Shown: positions 36,572-46,201 of the stretch, piece by piece | Numbering within the stretch: the stretch's first letter is position 1 | Layout of the letters: every line of letters starts with the position of its first letter | Assembly (NCBI GenBank): GCA_024398475.1 | Contig: JAKSJB010000008.1 | Location: 20,502-84,501 of the forward strand | Length of the DNA stretch: 64,000 bases | Source of the DNA: Bacteroidaceae bacterium | GTDB taxonomy: Bacteria > Bacteroidota > Bacteroidia > Bacteroidales > Bacteroidaceae | Direction: 5' to 3' | Position numbers and translations under genes: made by a program | Notes under the pieces: model-generated | What the model was told of the DNA's origin: nothing | The model's input: only the letters and a program-made list of their open reading frames with translations | Database searches by the model: none

Positions 36572-37633
36572 ATGACAGATATTGTACAAATTCAAGAATC
36601 AGAGTATGATGCAATTCTGCGACAGGCTGTCGCAGTTATTGACAAGACTAGATCAATGGTGGCAACAACGGTGTGTTCTGCCATAGGTACTGCTCATTGG
36701 GAAATAGGAAAATTGCTTCACGATAAGAAGCTTGAAAGTAAACATGGTAGTGGCGTGGTAAATCGCTTGTCATTTGATTTGAAGCAACGCTATCCACAGA
36801 TGGGTGTTTCTCCAAGAAACCTGTGGGACATGAAGAAATTTTATGAACGATTCTGTGATAGTGAGCCAAAACTGCGACAGGCTGTCGCAGTTTTACCATG
36901 GGGACATACTTTAACTTTGATGCGCAAGTTCGGAGACGACGATAATACCATATTGTATTACGCACAGGAGATTACGTCTAAAGGTTGGAATCGCGAACTT
37001 CTATTCAGTGCCATCTCTTTGCAGATGCACAAGAAAAAGAAAGAATCATCTGATAACAACTTCGAACAGACATTACCTGCTACACAGGCGATGTTTGCCA
37101 ATGAGGTATTCAGAAGCGGTTACAATTTGGGGTTCCTTGGTGTAAAAGACCCCATTTTAGAAACAGAACTTGAAACCAGACTGGTTGAGAAGGTAAAGCA
37201 ATTCCTTTTGGAACTTGGCAAAGGATTCACTTATATTGGTAACCAACACGTACTTGAATACAACGGAAAGCGAAGCAAAGTTGACATGCTTTTCTTCCAT
37301 CGTGGACTGCATTGCCTTGTTGCCATTGATTTGAAGATAGGGGAATTCAGGCCAGAATATGCTGGTAAAATGAATTATTACTTGTCATTACTTGACCGTT
37401 TGGAACGTAGGACAGACGAGAATCGTTCTATTGGCATCATATTATGTGCTGAAAAAGATCGTGTAGAAGTCGAATTGGCATTGGAAGAGATGGGCAAGCC
37501 CATAGGTGTGGCAGACTATCAGTTGATTGTTCCACAGGAAGAATTGAAGAAAGTAGTAGCTGAAGAGGTGGAGGCATTTGGTAAAGAGTTTCCTCTTCGT
37601 GCTGAAACTGAGGAGGATTCCAGCCTAAGATGA
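36572..37633 (+). CDS. DUF1016 (YhcG) PDDEXK nuclease-domain protein
   Basis: A 353-residue protein of the YhcG family. The N-terminal DUF1016 winged-helix part shows GTAHWEIGKLLHDKK and the conserved VSPRNLWDMKKFYERF (about residues 75-90). The C-terminal PDDEXK nuclease fold holds KVDMLFFHRGLHCLVAIDLKIG, with Asp and the DLK triad at about residues 233-250. YhcG-type proteins are often near restriction-modification and other defence loci, where their role is unclear. The gene is 50 bases before the caspase gene and probably shares its transcript. Confidence 0.88.
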   Translation: MTDIVQIQESEYDAILRQAVAVIDKTRSMVATTVCSAIGTAHWEIGKLLHDKKLESKHGSGVVNRLSFDLKQRYPQMGVSPRNLWDMKKFYERFCDSEPKLRQAVAVLPWGHTLTLMRKFGDDDNTILYYAQEITSKGWNRELLFSAISLQMHKKKKESSDNNFEQTLPATQAMFANEVFRSGYNLGFLGVKDPILETELETRLVEKVKQFLLELGKGFTYIGNQHVLEYNGKRSKVDMLFFHRGLHCLVAIDLKIGEFRPEYAGKMNYYLSLLDRLERRTDENRSIGIILCAEKDRVEVELALEEMGKPIGVADYQLIVPQEELKKVVAEEVEAFGKEFPLRAETEEDSSLR

Positions 37634-37682
37634 TGATGACACAACAAGAAAACAGTATAATACAAACATAGAAAAACAAGAT

Positions 37683-39242
37683 ATGCAGGCACAACCAAAG
37701 AAAGTGTATTATAGAGGAAAGGCATTAGTGGTTGGTAACGACCATTACGACCAAGTTAAGCCTGATTTAGACAATGCAGTTAATGATGCAAAAGGCATTT
37801 ATGAAGCATTTAAAGATTTGGGCTTTATGATGATGCCAGAAGCATACAATATAGACACGGATAGATTCGATGAACTTTTTGATAATTTCAAGTCAGAACT
37901 CGGACACTATGAGGTAGGCGTTTTATACTTCTCTGGACATGGCGTAGAGATAGACGGGAAAAATTATCTAATCATGCGCAACACCCCGATAGGAGAACTT
38001 GCGAAAACCACAATACGATATTCCATTGACCTACAGGAATGTATAAGAGAATTGCATGAAACCAAATGCAAAATGATAATCGTCATTATTGATGCATGTA
38101 GGAATAATCCTTTTGAAGGAAAAGAAAGAGGCTGGGGCTCTGTTAATTTAGCACCCCTATTTGCACCTAAAGGTACATTGATAGCCTATTCCACTTCTCC
38201 TGGTGAAAAAGCAGATGATTTTGGAATGGACGGTCATAGTGTATATACGGGCGCTTTACTAAAGCACCTAAAAGAAGAAGGACTAGAGATTGAAACTTTC
38301 TTTAAGAAAGTACGCTCTACTGTAGATGCAATGACTGGCGGCAAGAAAACAAGTTGGGAACACACTTCGTTAATTGGTTCCTTCTCTTTTAATAGCGGAA
38401 AAATGGTACATGTTGATGATGTTGGCTATGATAGCGTGGTACTGAGAGATGTACAATATACCATGACAGATAATGTGATAGCACCCATTATCAAAAAACT
38501 TAAATCATACAACTGGTACGAACAAAATGATGGTGTAGCACTATTCAAAAGGATTACCCCCAATAAATTGGATAAGAATCAACTATTTATTATAGGAAGA
38601 AACTTGCTACAAGCAGCTGTAGGAGGTTCGCATGGTGCCAGAGATGCCATTACAGATAGCAATCTGTTAGAGGAATACAGTATTGAAGGCAAGAATCATC
38701 TTTTGAACGGAATTCTTTTTGAAATTTATTTTAATAAAGATGGGCAATTCCGCTATAAGAACTTTAAGATTACTTTTCTCAATGAACTGTTACAGCATAC
38801 AAATATTGAATCATTGAAAAGTTCATTTGCTTTCATACATGAATTGTTACAAGGTTTTTCACCATTCCTTATTTTTGTTCCAAGCCCAGAACCGGCAAAG
38901 GTTTCTATAAACGTGAAATTGAACAAGGAAATGGTAGATCCAATATGGACTGACCGGATGGAAATGTCTGTAGTAAAGAGCATATCATTTGATGGCCATA
39001 ACTTATTAGCAACAGATGATGATAGTAACGTGTTCCCCTTTACAAAAGAACAGAACATTCGAGAAGAAGCCTTAGAAAGCATGTTATGTGAGGGTTATGG
39101 AATCCCATCTACATATCTAAATCTTATATATAATGAGGAACCTGTAAAGAAGGTTATGTGGTTAGACCGAAAATTCAAACGTAATTTTAGGAATGATACA
39201 GAAACCGCAGAACTAGCAAAGGCCGAATCTGTTGCAGAATGA
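37683..39242 (+). CDS. Caspase-like (C14) protease with unknown C-terminal domain
   Basis: A 519-residue protein. Residues about 8-235 are a caspase/metacaspase p20-p10 fold: ALVVGNDHYDQ near the start, catalytic His86 in YFSGHGVEIDG, and catalytic Cys139 in IIDACRNNPF, followed by LIAYSTSPGEKA. The remaining 280 residues match no domain I know; they are mixed alpha/beta with KVSINVKLNKEMVDPIW near residue 405. Such proteases are effectors in several abortive-infection systems. It lies directly upstream of the OLD/UvrD pair on the same strand (48-base gap), suggesting a joint system. Lack of a signal peptide means a cytoplasmic protease. Confidence 0.85.
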   Translation: MQAQPKKVYYRGKALVVGNDHYDQVKPDLDNAVNDAKGIYEAFKDLGFMMMPEAYNIDTDRFDELFDNFKSELGHYEVGVLYFSGHGVEIDGKNYLIMRNTPIGELAKTTIRYSIDLQECIRELHETKCKMIIVIIDACRNNPFEGKERGWGSVNLAPLFAPKGTLIAYSTSPGEKADDFGMDGHSVYTGALLKHLKEEGLEIETFFKKVRSTVDAMTGGKKTSWEHTSLIGSFSFNSGKMVHVDDVGYDSVVLRDVQYTMTDNVIAPIIKKLKSYNWYEQNDGVALFKRITPNKLDKNQLFIIGRNLLQAAVGGSHGARDAITDSNLLEEYSIEGKNHLLNGILFEIYFNKDGQFRYKNFKITFLNELLQHTNIESLKSSFAFIHELLQGFSPFLIFVPSPEPAKVSINVKLNKEMVDPIWTDRMEMSVVKSISFDGHNLLATDDDSNVFPFTKEQNIREEALESMLCEGYGIPSTYLNLIYNEEPVKKVMWLDRKFKRNFRNDTETAELAKAESVAE

Positions 39243-39290
39243 GAATTAAGGAATGAATACTATTAAGATTATTGGTATTATAAAATATTT

Positions 39291-41213
39291 ATGTATCTAA
39301 GCAAGATCTATATAAAGAACTTTCGGGGAATAAAAGAACTACTGGTGGAATTCGATAAGAATTTGAACGTAATTATCGGAGCCAATGGGCAGTTAAAGAC
39401 TTCTTTGATAGATGCTATCCGTCTGTTCTATGCATGGGGTGAACCGAATCGTGACATTGAGATTACTAAAGAGGACTTCTATGTAGAAGTAACAAGTAAT
39501 GTAGATGGCTCAACAACGGTAACACCCTCTGCAAAGATAGATATATGCTATCTGTTTGAGGGACTGTCAGCACAGCAAGAAGGGGCATTCTATCAGTATT
39601 TGGACCGAAAGGATGATGGTACTATGGTTGCCAGGGTTCATCTGTGCTTTGAGATGAAGGAAAAGGGAAGAATCGTTTCTTCTTATATCACGGGCAATGA
39701 AGATAATGGTCTTCGTGCAGACTGGGATACATTTCATTACTTCCATCCTTATTATCTTGGCGCATTGCGTGACAGTACGCGAGACTTGATGAGTACCCGC
39801 AACAACCTGCTTGGTAGAGTGATTAAAAGAAAAATAGATAGGGCAGGTTCTGAGGATGATGTGAAGAGTATTGTAGATAGAGCTAATGACCAACTACTAC
39901 AGAGACAAGAAGTCAGAGAAACTCAGGCGGGTATCAACGACAATCTAGTTCAAATAAGTAGGACAGTCCTTAAAGATGTAGAGCTGCATATAGAGCAGAA
40001 CAGGATTGAATATATCGTAAACATTATTAAGCCCTTTCTACCTTATGCCACTGCAGACAAACAAGGGTTTATGCTTACACAGAATAGCCTAGGATTTAAC
40101 AACTTGATATACATTGCATCGGTTCTCAGTGACATCAAGGAATGTCATGTAGATGATGCGGTCAGTATTTATGCCCTTTTGATAGAGGAACCTGAAGCTC
40201 ACCTTCATCCTCAGCTACAGGTGAATCTATACAATTTTTTGAAGAATGCTGATGACAGCGAGAATAGTCAGACGTTTATAACTACACATTCGCCTACACT
40301 GACATCAAAGATACCTTTGGAGAACCTGATTTTGCTGAAGGATAATGCCGCTTATCATGTTGGTGATAGTTTTGTGAATCGTCATACGGAAAATATCATT
40401 CGAGATGTATCAAACCATAACAGGAAGCTGACGGATAACGAGGTGAAGTTATATCGTAAAATGATTGCACGGTATTTTGATGTGACTCGTTCACAGTTGC
40501 TGTTCTCCAATGGATGTTTGTTTATTGAAGGTATTTCAGAATGTCAGTTGATGGAGACCTTCTCTAAATTGATGGGGAAATCTCTCATAGATAACCAGAT
40601 AGAGATTGTAGATACGGACGGAACGGCTTTTTATCAGTTCTTGATGTTGTTTAACTCGTCGAATGATAAAGTGAGACTACCGATGAGGGCCGCATTTATC
40701 ACAGACGAGGATCAATTTACCAGTTCTAAGGATAAGGAGTATAATTTGGATGCACTTTGTGCTAATGATTATGCTCAATTGGCTGTACTGAGAAACGGTA
40801 TCAACGCTGGGAGCATGAATGGCCGTGTGAACAATATGAATGCGATGGCTAATGGTCAGGCAGGAATAAAGATTTGCTCGGGTGTGAAGACATTGGAGTA
40901 TCAGATTTGCAAGGCTAATGTTTTTGCAGGGCAGGAGGCAACCAAAGGAACATGGTTGTATGAGCTTATAAGGAGTGAGAATGCAGACGGTATCGGAAAA
41001 GTGGAAGCATATATCAACGGTCTTGGAGAACGCGACTTGAACGATGAAGAACAACAGAATGTAGCCCTGCTTTTATGGAAATGTCTGCCGGGAAAGGCTG
41101 GATTTGCACAAACGCTGAACACCTTCTTGCGGGATAAGATTGATGCAGGGGGTGATGTTAAGTTCACAGTCCCTTCATATATACAAACGGCTATCAACCA
41201 TCTGGTACAATAA
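39291..41213 (+). CDS. OLD-family ATPase/TOPRIM nuclease, GajA-like
   Basis: A 640-residue protein with an ABC-type ATPase and a C-terminal TOPRIM domain, the architecture of OLD nucleases and of GajA, the DNA-nicking subunit of Gabija. Walker A is GANGQLKTS (residues 30-38) with Leu35 where Gly is normal. Walker B is ALLIEEPEAHLHPQL near 300, followed by the H-loop TTHSPTL. The TOPRIM acids are Glu413 in FIEGISE and Asp472/Asp474 in TDEDQ. The next gene starts three bases after its stop and encodes a UvrD-like helicase, as in Gabija. Confidence 0.88.
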   Translation: MYLSKIYIKNFRGIKELLVEFDKNLNVIIGANGQLKTSLIDAIRLFYAWGEPNRDIEITKEDFYVEVTSNVDGSTTVTPSAKIDICYLFEGLSAQQEGAFYQYLDRKDDGTMVARVHLCFEMKEKGRIVSSYITGNEDNGLRADWDTFHYFHPYYLGALRDSTRDLMSTRNNLLGRVIKRKIDRAGSEDDVKSIVDRANDQLLQRQEVRETQAGINDNLVQISRTVLKDVELHIEQNRIEYIVNIIKPFLPYATADKQGFMLTQNSLGFNNLIYIASVLSDIKECHVDDAVSIYALLIEEPEAHLHPQLQVNLYNFLKNADDSENSQTFITTHSPTLTSKIPLENLILLKDNAAYHVGDSFVNRHTENIIRDVSNHNRKLTDNEVKLYRKMIARYFDVTRSQLLFSNGCLFIEGISECQLMETFSKLMGKSLIDNQIEIVDTDGTAFYQFLMLFNSSNDKVRLPMRAAFITDEDQFTSSKDKEYNLDALCANDYAQLAVLRNGINAGSMNGRVNNMNAMANGQAGIKICSGVKTLEYQICKANVFAGQEATKGTWLYELIRSENADGIGKVEAYINGLGERDLNDEEQQNVALLLWKCLPGKAGFAQTLNTFLRDKIDAGGDVKFTVPSYIQTAINHLVQ

Positions 41214-41215
41214 GT

Positions 41216-43027
41216 ATGGAATATGAAGTCACACCACAAAGACAAGCATATCTTGATGCCCGTGGATACACCATTTTGAGTGCATGTCCCGGTAGTGGTA
41301 AAACAACAAGCATCGTCAGGAAGCTTCTGGCTGTGTCTCGTTTTTGTCGTGAACAATATGGGGCACATACCGGATTTGCCTGCTTGTCTTTTACCAACAA
41401 GGCATGTGCTGAATTAAAGCAGAAGTACAGGGTGATGCATGAAGAGCGGCTGACCTTCCCGAACGAGGTGTTGACCATTGACAGCTTTATCATGCAATAT
41501 GTGGTGCTGCCTTTTTGGTATCTATGCGATGTCTGCAAGAAGAAACCTATCATTGTTAATGAGGTAGAAGTATTGGAGAGGATTCATTTCAACAATGTTC
41601 TAGTGAAAGGGACTTGGAGGACGTTTGTTGCACCTCAACTTAGACAATACTCGGACATAGTACACAGAAAGACGCCTGCAAAAGTTTCTCGTAGTAAGAA
41701 CGGATTCTTTTGGAATCACAACGACGTGACAAATGACAGAGAGGCTGCCTACTGTGAAGCTGTCTTTACGTATAGGTTGGGAAAAGGGTTTATCACCAGT
41801 AGTGATGCTTTGTGGATGGCTTGCAATATTTTGGAACATCATCAGAATATCGCAAAAGCACTTGTTACAAGATTTCCATACATTATTGTTGATGAGGCGC
41901 AAGACAATTCAGAATTGCATTTTGAGTTCTTCAAACTACTGAAAGCGGCAGGTCTGAGAAACCTGGAGTTCGTGGGTGATATTTGCCAGTCAATCTATGG
42001 CTTCAATAGTGCCAAGCCGGAGTTACTACAGGCTTTGATGGCAGAAGAAGGCTGGAATGTACTGCCCATGTCGGAATGCAGGAGGTCGAACCAAAGGATT
42101 ATCGACCTGTATAGCAAGCTGAAATCTAGTGATGTCCCCGCAATTACTTCACATGGTGTTGAGGATAAAGGTATTCCAATAATCGTTTACAAGTACGATG
42201 ATGGCAATGTGAGGGATATAATTCAGGATTTCTATCAAGTTTGTGAGGCAAATGGGTTATCCAACAGGATTATTCTGGCCCGAGGAGTGAATAAATGCAA
42301 GAAATTGGCAGGGGTGAAGGATGTTGACTTTAGATACTGGAAGTCTGAAGAGCCTTATATGCTAATAGACGCGGTATTCGCTTTTGAGGCAGAAGATATG
42401 GATTGTGCTTTCCGTAAAGTACGTATGGTGCTTTCAGGACTAATAGTTGGAGACAATCCAGAAGAAAGGCGAAAGTTTATCTATGAGATTGAACATGATA
42501 TAGAATGGAATGCAAGGATATTTGGCTTTTTGAAACAGACACCTTCGTTCTCATTGAGCTTTAAAGAATGGACTGAGCAGACATGCGCATTGCTAAAAGA
42601 GTATTGGGCTCTGGATAATAATCCGGCTTTTGTCCCTTATCAGCGAAAGACAGGCTATCGGATGAGGGAAATGGCAGATGTGCCAGTTGAACGATTCCAT
42701 CAGTCAAAGGATAAAGGCAGCGATTACCATAAGAGTATAGACACAATACATGCTGTGAAGGGTGCAACTTTGGATGCAGTACTGCTGTTCCTGTCATCAG
42801 ACAGTAGGGGGCAGAACATTTCATTGAATGATTTTCCGCAGGATCCAATTAGGGTAATGAGTGAGGGGCAGAGAATGATTTATGTGGCTTGTTCTAGAGC
42901 TACGCAATTCTTAGCATTGGCAATACCTAAGTCTACATCCGATGAAGTTATTAGGAGAACTTTGGCTGGGGTGGATATAGATATACGTTGTATTAACCTA
43001 CAAGGAGAATTAATGTTTACTGATTAA
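41216..43027 (+). CDS. UvrD/Rep-like superfamily 1 helicase, GajB-like
   Basis: A 603-residue SF1 helicase. Motif I is ACPGSGKTTS (Lys29), motif Ia includes AGFACLSFTNKACAEL-type sequence, motif II IIVDEAQDNSEL near residue 225, motif III GDICQSIYGFN, motif V IDTIHAVKGATLDAV near 515, and motif VI MIYVACSRATQ near 560. GajB senses DNA ends or nucleotide depletion together with GajA. The size, slightly over 494 residues of the Bacillus protein, and tight linkage to the OLD gene support the call. It is the last gene of the operon. Confidence 0.88.
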   Translation: MEYEVTPQRQAYLDARGYTILSACPGSGKTTSIVRKLLAVSRFCREQYGAHTGFACLSFTNKACAELKQKYRVMHEERLTFPNEVLTIDSFIMQYVVLPFWYLCDVCKKKPIIVNEVEVLERIHFNNVLVKGTWRTFVAPQLRQYSDIVHRKTPAKVSRSKNGFFWNHNDVTNDREAAYCEAVFTYRLGKGFITSSDALWMACNILEHHQNIAKALVTRFPYIIVDEAQDNSELHFEFFKLLKAAGLRNLEFVGDICQSIYGFNSAKPELLQALMAEEGWNVLPMSECRRSNQRIIDLYSKLKSSDVPAITSHGVEDKGIPIIVYKYDDGNVRDIIQDFYQVCEANGLSNRIILARGVNKCKKLAGVKDVDFRYWKSEEPYMLIDAVFAFEAEDMDCAFRKVRMVLSGLIVGDNPEERRKFIYEIEHDIEWNARIFGFLKQTPSFSLSFKEWTEQTCALLKEYWALDNNPAFVPYQRKTGYRMREMADVPVERFHQSKDKGSDYHKSIDTIHAVKGATLDAVLLFLSSDSRGQNISLNDFPQDPIRVMSEGQRMIYVACSRATQFLALAIPKSTSDEVIRRTLAGVDIDIRCINLQGELMFTD

Positions 43028-43041
43028 CGTGTATAAACATC

Positions 43042-43080
43042 TCGGGCGGAAACTGCATTATTTTGCATATTTCCGCCCGA
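43042..43080. terminator. Convergent terminator between the two defence operons
   Basis: TCGGGCGGAAA (43042-43052) pairs perfectly with TTTCCGCCCGA (43070-43080). It separates the plus-strand helicase gene from the minus-strand res gene and can serve both. Confidence 0.85.
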
Positions 43081-43105
43081 AATTATTTGCTCGAAGTTAA
43101 GTAAA

Positions 43106-46100
43106 CTACTTCGTCACCATATCATACAGACTCTTGTAGTCCTTGGCAACGTCGTAAATGTAGCCGTTGTCGCTGATGGCCTTGAAGTGACGACGGGCAC
43201 ATTCAATCTTGCTTTCCTCTGAGCCACGGAGTTGAGAACCTTGGAGGTCATTGCCTTTGGACTCTGCCACGAAATAGACGTGCTTGACACTTCCTTCCTT
43301 GAAGGCTACTGCCCAGTCGGGATTGTACCTGCCCATTGGGGTGTTGATGTAGAAGCCGTTTGGCAACTTGGTATAGACCACTACGTCATCTTCACGTTCC
43401 AGAGATTCGGCAAAGTTTTTCTCCGTACCCATGCTATCGAGTACCACGAGGTCATAGAGCGACTTGGTGGATTCGATGGCGTTGATGCCCAACTTGCCGC
43501 GAAGCATATTCTCGGTGAAGATGTCGGTAGAAAACTTGTCGTTCAACTTCTCGTACTTGATGCATTGGATAACGGCAAGAGCCTTGCAGTCATTGATGAT
43601 CAAACCAGCCTTAATGATGAACTCTTCTGGATTCAACTTGAACAGGTGGAAGGTTGCAGGCTTAATGCCTTTCAGAATCTCAACTATCGTTTTACGAGTC
43701 AAGCCTGTAGCCGTTACCAGTTTGCCGATAAGGTCATAAGTTACTCCCTTACCAATAGCCTCTGTAACATGAATGGTACGCGTGTTTCCCTGAGTCATGG
43801 CTACGCCTGCCTCCAAGGATTCTTTATCACGCACGTTGTCAAGAGAACCACCTTCTACAACAATGCGTATCTCTGTCACCTTCAGATTATCATCTAGCGC
43901 CTTGATAGATTTCTTCACAAGGTCAGACGTGTCGAAGTTCACCTGATAGTAAGTACGCTGGTTAATGCGTTTCCAAAGATTCTGGAACTCCTTTTTGTCA
44001 AAGTTTTCCTGCTGGAAGTTAGCTGTCTTTGGTTTACGTGCGTCTTCTGGCTTGACAGATGACGGATTGAATACCGTATCAAGTGCGGCAATAATGCCAT
44101 CCTTCAAATCGTTAACCTTACCAAAGTCAAGAGTGCCATTTCGTTTAGCTTCATGATATTCCGCTGTCAATGTTCCTTCGTCATCAACATAATCTTGACG
44201 TATAAGGGCATTGTAGATAGCACGAGCTTGTGCAAGGTCGAAACGTCCGTTGGTTCCGTCGGCTTTGGTGTAAGCCTTTCCTTCAAAGAGATTCGGAGTG
44301 ATGATGATTGGCCTGTCGCCACATGCTTCAGCCATTTCTGTCTGGAGTTTCTTGGCAAAGTCATCATAACTCTCACTGGCTATGACGGTGAGGATATTAG
44401 TATCAAAGACGTGGTCACCCAACACATCAGCATCCTGACGCTCTCCGTTCTGGTTCACACACAGACGCATACCACGTCCAACCTCCTGACGTTTCTTTGT
44501 TTCGTTGTCTGAGTTCTTCAACGTGCATATCTGGAACACGTTGGGATTATCCCATCCCTCCTTCAACGCTGAGTGCGAGAAGATAAAGCGTACTGGTTCT
44601 TTTAGCGACAACAAGCGTTCCTTGTCCTTCATGATGAGGTCAAAAGCACGTTCTTCGTTCTCGCCTTCCATGTTGCCTGATTCAACAGCCTTTCCTTTCT
44701 TGTCCATTGAGAAATAGCCTTGATGGATTTTCTCCGCTGCATTGCGAGGGTCTGAGAGATAGCGCAGATAAGCCTCGTCGCCAAATGTTGGCATAAGTTC
44801 TGAGAGAACATTTCTGTATTCTTCCTCAAACATCTTGGCAAACTTGCCTTTGCTCTCTGGGCCCTCATATAAACGGTAGCTATCCACATGGTCGATGAAG
44901 AAGAGGCTGAGCACCTTTATCTTCTGACCAAACAACTGACGTTCACGCTCTAAGTGGGTGCGAATAGTCTCACGTATCTGAATACGACGCAAGTAGTCTT
45001 CGTTTACAGCACCCACGGCGTCACCTTCATGCAGCACCAGACCATTGACAAAGCGGACGGTGCCTTCCAGTCCGTCAATACGTTCCACAATAAAGTTGTT
45101 CTTGTACTCGTTCAGTTCTCCACTCTGGGCATATAAATCGAACTGTTCTCCAACAACTTTGCTTGTCTGCTTGGTGCCAGTTGCCGTCTTCACGTCATAG
45201 CTGATGCGAGCCTGTGGATTGCCTTTGCTGATGATTATTTCCTCCAGATAAACGTAGCCATTGGTGGCTGTAGAACCAATCTGCTTGATACCTTTCACCT
45301 CTATTTTCTTGACAAGTTTCTGGTTATAGGCATCAATGGCATCCAGCCTGAACATCATGTTATAGATGTCACCCTTACGGTGTGTGGCACTATATAGCAA
45401 AGTAAACAAAGGCTTAAACTGAGCCAGACCCTTGCGAGTTTTATTGCCTTTATCCACACCCAAAACGCTTTGTGGTTCATCAATTATCATAATAGGGTGA
45501 CACTGGCTAAGCACGTCAATAGGGCGACGACTGCCAAACTCATCACGCTTGTCAAAGATGATACGTGCCGTCTTGTCAGCCTTCTTCATCTTACCCTTCA
45601 CCATTTTGTCTTTTGAACTATCCTCGTCAAATGAAGAGTTGAAGGCCTGTGTATTGATAATCATGACGTGCATGCCAGCATCGCTGGCAAAGGCATCAAT
45701 CTTGCTCAGTTGCTTAGAGTTATAGATGAAGTACTGCATTCGCTTGCCGTTATATTCTTGGGCGAAGTGCTCCTGCATACTCTCGAAACTTTTCAGCACA
45801 CCTTCACGGATGGCGATACTTGGTACAACCACCACGAACTTCGTCCAGCCGTAACGCTCGTTCAGCTCGTACATGGTCTTAATGTAGGTATAGGTCTTTC
45901 CTGTACCTGTTTCCATCTCGATGGTGAACGCCATGCCAACGCCCTGTAAGTCTTGTAGGTAGTCCACAGGTTTCAATCCTTGTTCTGTCTGCACGGCACG
46001 TACGTTCTCACAAACGGCTTCACGGGCAAGTACGACATTCTTATTACCGAATCCAGCGAGCTTAAAGAGCCCTTTATTCTTTCCCTGATCAATGGTGTGG

Positions 46101-46198
46101 TCACTCTGACCATCACTTTTAGGCTGACCAGTAAAAGCATTAGCTATAGAACGAGCCGCCTCTGTCTGGAATCGTTGATGTTTATATCTTATTTGCAT
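43106..46198 (-). CDS. res: Type III restriction enzyme, Res subunit
   Basis: A 1030-residue SF2 helicase-nuclease that translocates on DNA and cuts when two head-to-head sites are unmethylated. Walker A is EMETGTGKTYTYIKT near residue 100, motif II IMIIDEPQSVLG near 240, motif VI RQEVGRGMRLCVN near 580. The C-terminal PD-ExK nuclease is at PDWAVAF...YFVAESKG near 965-990. Length is typical for Res. It lies three bases after mod, the usual type III order. Confidence 0.93.
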   Translation of the reverse strand: MQIRYKHQRFQTEAARSIANAFTGQPKSDGQSDHTIDQGKNKGLFKLAGFGNKNVVLAREAVCENVRAVQTEQGLKPVDYLQDLQGVGMAFTIEMETGTGKTYTYIKTMYELNERYGWTKFVVVVPSIAIREGVLKSFESMQEHFAQEYNGKRMQYFIYNSKQLSKIDAFASDAGMHVMIINTQAFNSSFDEDSSKDKMVKGKMKKADKTARIIFDKRDEFGSRRPIDVLSQCHPIMIIDEPQSVLGVDKGNKTRKGLAQFKPLFTLLYSATHRKGDIYNMMFRLDAIDAYNQKLVKKIEVKGIKQIGSTATNGYVYLEEIIISKGNPQARISYDVKTATGTKQTSKVVGEQFDLYAQSGELNEYKNNFIVERIDGLEGTVRFVNGLVLHEGDAVGAVNEDYLRRIQIRETIRTHLERERQLFGQKIKVLSLFFIDHVDSYRLYEGPESKGKFAKMFEEEYRNVLSELMPTFGDEAYLRYLSDPRNAAEKIHQGYFSMDKKGKAVESGNMEGENEERAFDLIMKDKERLLSLKEPVRFIFSHSALKEGWDNPNVFQICTLKNSDNETKKRQEVGRGMRLCVNQNGERQDADVLGDHVFDTNILTVIASESYDDFAKKLQTEMAEACGDRPIIITPNLFEGKAYTKADGTNGRFDLAQARAIYNALIRQDYVDDEGTLTAEYHEAKRNGTLDFGKVNDLKDGIIAALDTVFNPSSVKPEDARKPKTANFQQENFDKKEFQNLWKRINQRTYYQVNFDTSDLVKKSIKALDDNLKVTEIRIVVEGGSLDNVRDKESLEAGVAMTQGNTRTIHVTEAIGKGVTYDLIGKLVTATGLTRKTIVEILKGIKPATFHLFKLNPEEFIIKAGLIINDCKALAVIQCIKYEKLNDKFSTDIFTENMLRGKLGINAIESTKSLYDLVVLDSMGTEKNFAESLEREDDVVVYTKLPNGFYINTPMGRYNPDWAVAFKEGSVKHVYFVAESKGNDLQGSQLRGSEESKIECARRHFKAISDNGYIYDVAKDYKSLYDMVTK

Positions 46199-46201
46199 GG
46201 C

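Noticed and set aside
41216..43027. Housekeeping UvrD or PcrA
   Set aside because: The protein is shorter, is translationally linked to an OLD nuclease and lies on a mobile element, so a GajB-type role is more likely.
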